Source: an uncultured beta proteobacterium
Lineage (GTDB): Bacteria > Pseudomonadota > Gammaproteobacteria > Burkholderiales > Burkholderiaceae
DNA length: 6,801 bases
Direction: 5' to 3'
NCBI GenBank assembly: GCA_903938955.1
Contig: CAJAFJ010000323.1
Span: 1 to 6,801 of the forward strand
The notes under the pieces are model-generated. The model was not told the DNA's origin. It ran no database searches and saw only the letters and a list, made by a program, of their open reading frames with translations. The translations under genes were made by a program, and so were the position numbers. This document shows positions 1-5,793 of the stretch, one piece after another; position 1 is the stretch's first letter, and every line of letters starts with the position of its first letter.

Positions 1-731
1 CGTTCCACGACTTTCTGGTTGCGCCGTTGCACCGAGCAATCGCGCTCGAACAAGTGGACCAGGTTGCCGTGCTTATCGCCCAACACCTGCACTTCGACGT
101 GGCGGGCGCGGCGCACCAGCTTTTCCAGATAAACCTCGTCGTTGCCAAAGGCGGCCAAGGCTTCGCGTTTGGCCAGTTCCATCATCGGTGCCAGATCGGC
201 TTCGGTTTCGATCACGCGCATGCCGCGACCACCACCGCCCCAGCTGGCTTTGAGCATCAGCGGGTAGCCAACGGTCAGCGCCAGCGCTTTGGCGCCGTCG
301 ATGTCGTCGGGCAAGGCGCCGGTGGCGGGCACCACCGGTACGCCAGCGGCCACCGCCACGGCGCGGGCCGCAACCTTGTTGCCCAGGGTACGCATGACAT
401 CGCCATTCGGGCCGATGAAGGCAATGCCGGCGGCGGCGCAGGCGTCGGCAAAGTCGGGGTTCTCGGACAGGAAGCCGTAGCCGGGGTGAATGGCGTCGAC
501 ATCGGCCTCAAGCGCGATGCGGATGATGTCGGCAATGTCGAGGTAGGCCGAGATCGGCTTTTTGCCGGCACCGACCAGGTACGACTCGTCGGCCTTGAAG
601 CGGTGCAGCGCAAAGCGGTCCTCGTTGGAGAAAATCGCCACCGTGCGGATACCCATCTCAGACGCCGCGCGCAGCACGCGGATCGCAATTTCGCTGCGGT
701 TGGCCACCAGCAGGCTTTTGATTTTCTTCAT
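1..731 (-). CDS. pyc: Pyruvate carboxylase, N-terminal biotin carboxylase domain (3' end outside window)
   Basis: Pyruvate carboxylase makes oxaloacetate from pyruvate, bicarbonate and ATP in the cytoplasm, refilling the TCA cycle and feeding gluconeogenesis. The first 243 residues are visible; the gene runs off the left edge. Seen: the biotin carboxylase N-domain opening LLVANRSEIAIRVLRAA (residues 7-23), the HPGYGFLSENPDFA block (82-95), FIGP (105-108), and the ATP-grasp glycine-rich loop KASWGGGGRGMRV (161-173). The visible part ends at HLFERDCSVQRRNQK (226-240), the conserved ERDCSxQRRxQK block. The segment RFALHRFKADESYLVG (39-54) is more like pyruvate carboxylase than acetyl-CoA carboxylase AccC. 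The ATG at 731-729 is chosen because the conserved domain begins within seven residues of it and the next in-frame ATG is codon 26. Context after lactate oxidation genes fits pyruvate use. Whether this is the single-chain enzyme (about 1150 residues) or the separate biotin carboxylase subunit cannot be told here; AccC, propionyl- or other acyl-CoA carboxylase alpha subunits are the alternatives. No Shine-Dalgarno is visible. Confidence 0.85.
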   Translation of the reverse strand, partial: MKKIKSLLVANRSEIAIRVLRAASEMGIRTVAIFSNEDRFALHRFKADESYLVGAGKKPISAYLDIADIIRIALEADVDAIHPGYGFLSENPDFADACAAAGIAFIGPNGDVMRTLGNKVAARAVAVAAGVPVVPATGALPDDIDGAKALALTVGYPLMLKASWGGGGRGMRVIETEADLAPMMELAKREALAAFGNDEVYLEKLVRRARHVEVQVLGDKHGNLVHLFERDCSVQRRNQKVVE

Positions 732-754
732 AGGAGGAATAAAAAGTAGACTTT

Positions 755-801
755 GAACAAAAGAGACATCCCGGTGCGCTAGGGGAGCAGGCACACCGGG
801 A
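755..801 (-). terminator. Hairpin between usp and pyc, possible weak intrinsic terminator
   Basis: An 8-bp perfect inverted repeat (TCCCGGTG at 769-776 with CACCGGGA at 794-801) encloses a 17-base loop, which can itself form a 3-bp GCT/AGC stem. On the minus strand it is followed by a T-rich but interrupted stretch (about 768-755, TCTCTTTTGTT). It lies 15 bases past the usp stop, as expected for an end-of-operon terminator before pyc. The long loop and broken T tract make it weaker than the hairpin at 2958-2994, so readthrough into pyc is possible. Confidence 0.45.
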
Positions 802-815
802 GACGACAGGGAGGA

Positions 816-1262
816 CTATTCCTCGCGCACCAGCAGCAGCGAGGTGGAGGAGGTCCGCACCATGTGCTCGGCGACGCTGCCCACCAGGAAACGCTCGAAA
901 CCGCGGCGGCCGTGGGTGCCCATGACGATCAGGTCAGCCTGCCACTCGGTGGCGGCGGCAATGATCATGTCGCCAAGGCGCTTCTGTGACGATTCCAGCA
1001 ATTTGGCTTCGACCTGGCAGCCCGTGGCCTTGGCCAGCGCTTGGGCCAGCAGGGCGTTGCCCGCGCTGCGGATTTCTTCCTTGATCTTGTCAACGTCAAT
1101 GTAGGAGCCCAAGCCCATGCCGTGCTGGGTCAGTGGACCTTCGTCGGCGGCGTTGACAATGCACAGGCTGGCGCCCAGTGCGCGTGCCAGGGTGATGGCT
1201 TCGTCCAGTGCTTTTTGCGCCGTCGTGCTGTTGTCGATAGCGACCAGAATACGTTTGTACAT
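816..1262 (-). CDS. Universal stress protein, UspA family (ATP-binding type)
   Basis: A 148-residue cytoplasmic single-domain universal stress protein, the usual length for the family. Seen: the opening strand YKRILVAID (residues 2-10) with the conserved Asp10 near the adenine site, and the complete nucleotide-binding motif G-x2-G-x9-G-S as Gly115, Gly118, Gly128, Ser129 in MGTHGRRGFERFLVGS. By family knowledge this motif marks the ATP-binding, MJ0577-like branch, which typically dimerises; the regulatory target is usually unknown. The gene begins 16 bases after the permease stop with its own ribosome binding site, so it is very likely on the permease transcript. Inference: it may tie lactate uptake or oxidation to energy state, but nothing in the sequence proves a direct link. 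The stop is TAG at 818-816. No truncation or missing motif residue is seen. Confidence 0.95.
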   Translation of the reverse strand: MYKRILVAIDNSTTAQKALDEAITLARALGASLCIVNAADEGPLTQHGMGLGSYIDVDKIKEEIRSAGNALLAQALAKATGCQVEAKLLESSQKRLGDMIIAAATEWQADLIVMGTHGRRGFERFLVGSVAEHMVRTSSTSLLLVREE

Positions 1263-1270
1263 AATTTTCT

Positions 1271-1277
1271 CTCCGGA
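1271..1277 (-). promoter_or_regulatory. Ribosome binding site of the universal stress protein gene
   Basis: On the minus strand the 16-base gap after the permease TAA reads CTCCGGAGAG and then AAAATT before ATG. The GGAG core lies about 8 bases before the start, good spacing. It supports the ATG at 1262 and indicates that terminating permease ribosomes sit next to the usp initiation site, favouring coupled translation. Confidence 0.75.
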
Positions 1278-1278
1278 G

Positions 1279-2940
1279 TTATTTAATGACCATCAAGGTG
1301 AACGGGAAGACATAAGCCTGCATCGTCACAAACAGGCCCACCAAGCTGGCGAGTGCGATCGAGTGGAAGAACACGTAGCGAAGAATGTCGCCTTCGTGGT
1401 TGAACCAGCGGGTTGCCGTAGAGGCCACGACGATCGATTGCGCATCAATCATCTTGCCCATCACGCCACCCGAGCTGTTGGCCGCGCCCATCAGGTTAGG
1501 AGACAGTCCCAACTGTTCCGCTGCCACCCGTTGCATGCCACCAAAGAGCACGTTCGAGGCGGTATCCGAGCCGGTCATGGCGACGCCGATCCAGCCCATC
1601 AAGGTGCCGAAGAAGGGGTAGAACACGCCGCTGTTGGCAAACGCCAAACCGAGCGTGGTGTCGGTGCCGGAGAAGCGCGTCAGCGTGCCCAGACCCAGCA
1701 TCAACACAATCGTCATCAGCGAGTAGCGCACCAGCCAGAAGGTGCGCCCGAACGTGCGCACGATTTCCATCGGTTTGTACTTCATGACCAAGGCGCCAAT
1801 GACGGCGGCCAGCAAAATGCCGGTGCCGGTGGCGGACAGCAGGTTGAGCACGTAAACGGCCGCTTCAGGGTGCGGTGTTGGCACCACGGGTGGCATTTTC
1901 ATGATCAGGTTGTGCAGGCCTTCCATGACGAACTTGGGTGCGAAGAGATTGTTCAGGAAAGTCTTGACGGGCGGCAGGCCCCAGACGAACACAAACACGG
2001 TCAGGATCGCCCAAGGCGTCCAGGCTTGCACCAATTGCTCTTTCGAGTATTTTTCAGGCTTGACCGGTGGCTTGGCTTCATGGGCGCTGATGTCGTGGCC
2101 CTTGATAGAGGGTGAACTCCAGATCTTTTTAGGCTGCCAGACGCGCAGGAACAAAATCAAGGAAACCATCGACACAATCGCGGCAATGATGTCCACCAGC
2201 TCGGGGCCGATGAAGTTGGAGACGAGGTACTGGGGAATGGCAAACGACAGGCCGGTGACCAGAATGGCAGGCCAGATCTCCATCATCGCCTTGCGACCGG
2301 CAAACGCCCAGATCAACCAGAACGGCACCAGCAGCGAGAAGAAGGGCAGTTGGCGCCCGATCATCGCGGTGACTTCCATCAGGTCGTAGCCGTGCACTTT
2401 GGCCAGCGTGATCACCGGGGTGCCCAGTGCGCCAAACGCCACCGGCGCCGTGTTGGCGATCAAGCTCAGGCCCGACGCGGCGAGTGGCGAGAAGCCCAAA
2501 CCGATCAAGATGCCTGCGGTCACCGCGACCGGGGTGCCGAAGCCGGCAGCGCCTTCAAAGAACGCGCCAAAGCAAAAGGCAATCAGCAGCAGTTGCAAAC
2601 GGCGGTCTTCGGTGATGCCCGACAGCGACGCTTGCAGAATTTTGAAGCTGCCGTTTTGTTCGGCCAGTTGCTGCAAAAAGATGATGTTGAGCACAATCCA
2701 GCCAATCGGCAGCAAGCCGGTGAAGCCACCGTACATCGCTGCCGTGCCTGCCATACCGATGGGCATGCCATAGGCAAACACCGCCACGACCACCGCCGCC
2801 AGCAAACCGAGTCCGGCCGCAATGTGGGCCTTGATGTGCATGAAGCCGAGCGCCACCAGCATCACCACCACGGGGATGGCGGCCAGCAGGGTCGAGATGA
2901 CCATATTCCCAAACGGGTCGTAAACCTGATTCCAAGTCAT
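1279..2940 (-). CDS. lldP: L-lactate permease, LctP/LldP family
   Basis: A 553-residue polytopic inner-membrane permease of the lactate permease family (LctP, TC 2.A.14), which imports lactate (L and D, often glycolate too) with protons. Length matches family members (about 550). Many hydrophobic segments are visible, for example around residues 13-33, 40-58, 77-92, 115-145, 200-213, 224-240, 249-266, 309-321, 365-386, 405-420, 440-456 and 524-545; a hydrophilic loop at about 268-302 carries many Lys/His residues. Family signatures are intact: FGAFFEGAAGFGTPVAVT (124-141), GTLTRFSGTDTTLG (418-431), GVAMTGSDTASNVLFGGMQ (452-470) and ANSSGGVMGKMIDAQS (487-502). The ATG at 2940 is backed by a GAGGAG site six bases upstream. 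It follows the D-lactate dehydrogenase gene across a terminator-like hairpin and is followed after 16 bases by the stress protein, so it supplies substrate to both dehydrogenases. Substrate range cannot be fixed from sequence; glycolate permease GlcA is the closest alternative. Confidence 0.95.
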   Translation of the reverse strand: MTWNQVYDPFGNMVISTLLAAIPVVVMLVALGFMHIKAHIAAGLGLLAAVVVAVFAYGMPIGMAGTAAMYGGFTGLLPIGWIVLNIIFLQQLAEQNGSFKILQASLSGITEDRRLQLLLIAFCFGAFFEGAAGFGTPVAVTAGILIGLGFSPLAASGLSLIANTAPVAFGALGTPVITLAKVHGYDLMEVTAMIGRQLPFFSLLVPFWLIWAFAGRKAMMEIWPAILVTGLSFAIPQYLVSNFIGPELVDIIAAIVSMVSLILFLRVWQPKKIWSSPSIKGHDISAHEAKPPVKPEKYSKEQLVQAWTPWAILTVFVFVWGLPPVKTFLNNLFAPKFVMEGLHNLIMKMPPVVPTPHPEAAVYVLNLLSATGTGILLAAVIGALVMKYKPMEIVRTFGRTFWLVRYSLMTIVLMLGLGTLTRFSGTDTTLGLAFANSGVFYPFFGTLMGWIGVAMTGSDTASNVLFGGMQRVAAEQLGLSPNLMGAANSSGGVMGKMIDAQSIVVASTATRWFNHEGDILRYVFFHSIALASLVGLFVTMQAYVFPFTLMVIK

Positions 2941-2946
2941 AAATAT

Positions 2947-2952
2947 CTCCTC
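2947..2952 (-). promoter_or_regulatory. Ribosome binding site of the lactate permease gene
   Basis: A strong Shine-Dalgarno, GAGGAG on the minus strand, is separated by six bases (ATATTT) from the permease ATG at 2940. It starts only five bases after the T tract of the upstream hairpin, so any transcript carrying this site must either have read through that hairpin or have begun within it. Confidence 0.85.
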
Positions 2953-2957
2953 AAATT

Positions 2958-2994
2958 AAAAAAACAAGACGCGAACCCTTGCGCGGTTCGCGTC
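2958..2994 (-). terminator. Strong intrinsic terminator-like hairpin between D-lactate dehydrogenase and permease
   Basis: A perfect 10-bp inverted repeat pairs GACGCGAACC (2968-2977 on the plus strand) with GGTTCGCGTC (2985-2994) around a 7-base loop. On the minus strand the stem is followed by TTG and then seven Ts (2964-2958), the standard form of a Rho-independent terminator for minus-strand transcription. It lies 18 bases after the dehydrogenase stop. The plus-strand side is followed by GAAAAAA, so it would not act in the other direction. It can end the lut-dld transcript, reduce downstream expression by partial readthrough, or protect an mRNA 3' end. Confidence 0.85.
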
Positions 2995-3012
2995 GAAAAA
3001 AGCGCACACCCT

Positions 3013-5793
3013 TCAGCAGTGCATAGGCACCTCCTCTCGGGTGCATTCTTCAAGCAGGTAGGCAATCGAACGGTAGGAACGCCCGGTTTCGGACGTCAAG
3101 CCGATTTCGCAAGTCCGGTTGGTGGACACGCCCTCGCAGCAGTTCGACGGCAGGGCGTCGTGCACCTTGCGCAACGCGTGGGCGTTGAGTTCGGGCACGA
3201 CAAAGCCCCGGTCGCCGCCAAAGCCGCAGCAAGTCACGCCCGCGGGCTCGATGATTTGCTCCACACACACGGCCAACAACTGGCGCAGCTTGGCGTCCGA
3301 GGCGGTGCGGCGCACGCTGCAGTTGATGTGCAGCGCAATCGGGCCGGGCTTGCGTACCACCCTCAGGCGCGGCAACAAGGCGTCCACCGCGAACTCATGA
3401 AAGTCCAGCAGCGGCAAGCGGCCGGCCAGGTACTTGTGCATGCGGGCTGTGCAGGTGCTGGCGTCCATGATGATGGGGTAGTAGCCGCCCTGGCCGTTGT
3501 CGGCGGCTTTCATCAGGGCTTGCATCACGGCATCCGACATGGCATCGGCTTCTTCCGCCATGCCTTTGCTGGCCAGCATCTGGCCGCAGCACAGTTTGTC
3601 GAAACCTTCGGGCAGGCGCGGGGCGTAACCGGCGCGCACCAGCAGTTCCATGATGACTTCGGGCAGCGTGGCTTCTTCGGGCGTGTTGGCGCCAAAGATG
3701 CGACCGCCGCAGGTGGGGAAGTACACCACCGGGTCGCCGTTGCCGCTGTAGGGCGCAGGCAGTTTGCCCGCTTGCGGCATGCCGCGCTTCCAGGCGCCAC
3801 TGGAGAGTTTGGTCACCAGGTTTTCGCCGACGAGGCTGGTGGCCATGTGGCCCAGGCTGAGGCCGATACGCGAGGCGGTGGCCAGTTTGCCAAAGTTGTC
3901 CGCCGTCCATTGGTTGACTTTTTTCGTGGTGTTGCCCATGCCGCGGCCGCGCAGCAATCGCGTCAGTTCGCCGGTGTCAATGCCAACCGGGCAGGCGGTG
4001 GAGCACAGGCCACAACCGGCGCAGGTGTCGAGGCCGAAGTAGGCAAAGTCGTCTTCCACATCGGCCGTGCTTTCGCCCGCAGCGGTGCGGCGCGACAGCT
4101 CGCGCCAGCTGACGATGCGCTGGCGTGGCGACAGCGTGAGGCGGTGCGACGGGCACAGCGGCTCGCAAAAGCCGCACTCAATGCAGCGGTCCACCAGCGC
4201 CTCGGCGGCGGGCATGGGCTTGAGGTGCTTCAGGTGCGACAGCGGGTCGTCGTTCAGGATGACGCCCGGGTTGAGCAGGTTTTGCGGGTCAAACAGCTGC
4301 TTGATGCGGCGCATCAGGTCGGTCGCCTGCTGGCCCCATTCCCGCTCGACAAACGGCGCCATGTTGCGGCCGGTGCCGTGCTCGGCCTTCAGTGAGCCGT
4401 CGTACTTGTCCACCACCAAGTCACACACGTCGTCCATGAATTTGGCGTAGCGGTCGATCTCGGTTTGCGCCGAGAAATCCTGCGTGAAGACAAAGTGCAA
4501 ATTGCCTTCGAGCGCATGGCCAAAGATGATGCCCTCCCGGTAGCCGTGCTGGCGCATCAGGGCCTGCAAATCCAGCGTGGCTGCGGCCAGTGATTCGACG
4601 GGAAAAGCCACGTCTTCGATGATGACGGTGGTGCCGGTGCGGCGCATGGCGCCCACCGAGGGGAAGGTGCCCTTGCGCACTTTCCAATACATCTCGCAGG
4701 TGGCGGGGTCGGTGGAAAACGCAGCGGATTCTACCGTTTCAATGCCGGCGAATGACACCAGCGCGGCCGCCATGCGCATCTGCAACACCAGCGCCGTTTC
4801 TGCGCGCACTTCAATCAACAGCGCCGCGGCATCAACGCCCAGTGTCCGCATGATCGGCGGCAGACCGGGCTTGTCCTCGACCGAGCGCAGGGCGGGGCGG
4901 TCCAGCAGTTCGACGGCCGACACCTGCGTTTGCTTCAGGTGGATCACGGCCTGGCAGGCGGTCTCGATGGTCGGGAAAAACACCAGCGCGCTGGCCTTGA
5001 ACGGGTCTTCGTTGACGGTGCGGAAGGTGATGCGCGAGATAAAGCCCAGCGTGCCTTCGGAGCCAATCATCAGGTGCGCCAGGATGTCGATCGGGTCCTC
5101 GTAATCGACCAGCGCATTCAGGCTGTAGCCGGTGGTGTTTTTGATTTTGTACTTGTGGCGAATGCGGGCGGCCAGTTTGTCGTCCGCGCGGGTTTCAGCA
5201 CCGAGCCGCGCCAGTTCTTCGACCAGCGCAGCGTGGCTCTGGCGGAAGCTGGCCACGCTGTAGGCGTCTTCGGTGTCGAGCACCGTGCCGTCGCCCAGCA
5301 CCACGCGCAGACCGGCCAGCGTGCGGTAGCTGTTTTGCGCCGTGCCGCAGCACATGCCGGAGGCGTTGTTGGCGGCAATGCCGCCGATCTTGCAGGCGTT
5401 GATGGAGGCCGGGTCCGGGCCAATCTTTTTGCCAAACGGAGCGAGCCGGTAATTGACCTCACCGCCGATGATGCCGGGGCCGACCCGCACCGTGGCGGCA
5501 TCGGGGCTGATCTCGCAATTGGCAAACCCTTCGCCAATCAGCGCCAGAACACTGTCGGTCACGGCCTGGCCCGAGAGGCTGGTGCCCGCGGCGCGAAATG
5601 TGACCGGGCGGCCATGGGTGCGCGCGGCTTGCAACAGCGCCTGCACTTCCTCTTCGGATTCGACCACCGCAATCACCTCAGGCGTCAGCCGGTAGAAGCT
5701 GGCATCGGTGCCGTAGGCGAGGCGGCGCAAGCTGTCGGTAATGACCTGGCGCTCGGGCAGGATGCTTGAGAGGGCGTCGATGATGGGGCTCAT
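3013..5793 (-). CDS. dld: D-lactate dehydrogenase, single-chain FAD/4Fe-4S type (Dld-II / PA4772-like)
   Basis: A 926-residue respiratory flavoprotein that very likely oxidises D-lactate to pyruvate and passes electrons through Fe-S clusters to the quinone or cytochrome pool, working at the inner face of the membrane; no transmembrane segment is seen. It is a GlcD-like half fused to a GlcF/GlpC-like half. FAD-binding domain (VAO/PCMH type): RAAGTSLSGQAV (67-78), GPDPASINACKIGGIAANNASG (125-146, in two parts), GSEGTLGFISR (244-254). FAD-oxidase C-terminal domain: GHALEGNLHF (425-434) and EHGTGRNMAPF (471-481). Two ferredoxin motifs: Cys537/540/543/547-Pro and Cys591/594/597/601-Pro. Two cysteine-rich CCG domains: Cys695 with Cys735-736, and Cys825 with Cys855-856 and Cys895. 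Length is close to the Shewanella Dld-II and Pseudomonas PA4772 enzymes (about 930-940) and shorter than YdiJ-type 2-hydroxyglutarate dehydrogenases (about 1020), the main alternative. Its ATG overlaps the lutB stop by one base, and AAGGA at 5807-5803 is its ribosome binding site. Next to lutB and a lactate permease, lactate is the best substrate assignment. Confidence 0.9.
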   Translation of the reverse strand: MSPIIDALSSILPERQVITDSLRRLAYGTDASFYRLTPEVIAVVESEEEVQALLQAARTHGRPVTFRAAGTSLSGQAVTDSVLALIGEGFANCEISPDAATVRVGPGIIGGEVNYRLAPFGKKIGPDPASINACKIGGIAANNASGMCCGTAQNSYRTLAGLRVVLGDGTVLDTEDAYSVASFRQSHAALVEELARLGAETRADDKLAARIRHKYKIKNTTGYSLNALVDYEDPIDILAHLMIGSEGTLGFISRITFRTVNEDPFKASALVFFPTIETACQAVIHLKQTQVSAVELLDRPALRSVEDKPGLPPIMRTLGVDAAALLIEVRAETALVLQMRMAAALVSFAGIETVESAAFSTDPATCEMYWKVRKGTFPSVGAMRRTGTTVIIEDVAFPVESLAAATLDLQALMRQHGYREGIIFGHALEGNLHFVFTQDFSAQTEIDRYAKFMDDVCDLVVDKYDGSLKAEHGTGRNMAPFVEREWGQQATDLMRRIKQLFDPQNLLNPGVILNDDPLSHLKHLKPMPAAEALVDRCIECGFCEPLCPSHRLTLSPRQRIVSWRELSRRTAAGESTADVEDDFAYFGLDTCAGCGLCSTACPVGIDTGELTRLLRGRGMGNTTKKVNQWTADNFGKLATASRIGLSLGHMATSLVGENLVTKLSSGAWKRGMPQAGKLPAPYSGNGDPVVYFPTCGGRIFGANTPEEATLPEVIMELLVRAGYAPRLPEGFDKLCCGQMLASKGMAEEADAMSDAVMQALMKAADNGQGGYYPIIMDASTCTARMHKYLAGRLPLLDFHEFAVDALLPRLRVVRKPGPIALHINCSVRRTASDAKLRQLLAVCVEQIIEPAGVTCCGFGGDRGFVVPELNAHALRKVHDALPSNCCEGVSTNRTCEIGLTSETGRSYRSIAYLLEECTREEVPMHC

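Noticed and set aside
27..749. A 240-codon open frame on the plus strand
   Set aside because: It is antisense to the clearly conserved pyruvate carboxylase sequence, rich in Gly/His/Gln/Arg, and has no domain or ribosome binding site support.
732..782. A plus-strand AGGAGG (732-737) that could be the ribosome binding site of a small plus-strand gene
   Set aside because: The only start-like codon in reach, TTG at 753, opens a ten-codon-scale frame closed by TAG around 780, and the spacing is too long. No credible small protein follows.
1117..2115. A 332-codon open frame on the plus strand
   Set aside because: It covers parts of the stress protein and the permease in antisense, with a His/Gln/Arg-rich product lacking any family signature.
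2350..4395. A 681-codon open frame on the plus strand
   Set aside because: It lies antisense across the permease and dehydrogenase genes, its product is dominated by Ala, Gly, His, Gln and Arg with no recognisable domain, and it crosses the boundary between two clear minus-strand genes and a terminator. This is typical of antisense frames of GC-rich genes.
4930..5769. A 279-codon open frame on the plus strand
   Set aside because: It is antisense to the FAD-binding half of the dehydrogenase, whose minus-strand motifs are intact and well conserved; the composition is that of a shadow frame.
3013..5793. The dehydrogenase as an unusual new gene fusion of glcD-like and glcF-like parts
   Set aside because: This domain order is the normal architecture of the Dld-II / PA4772 type of D-lactate dehydrogenase, and the length is as expected.
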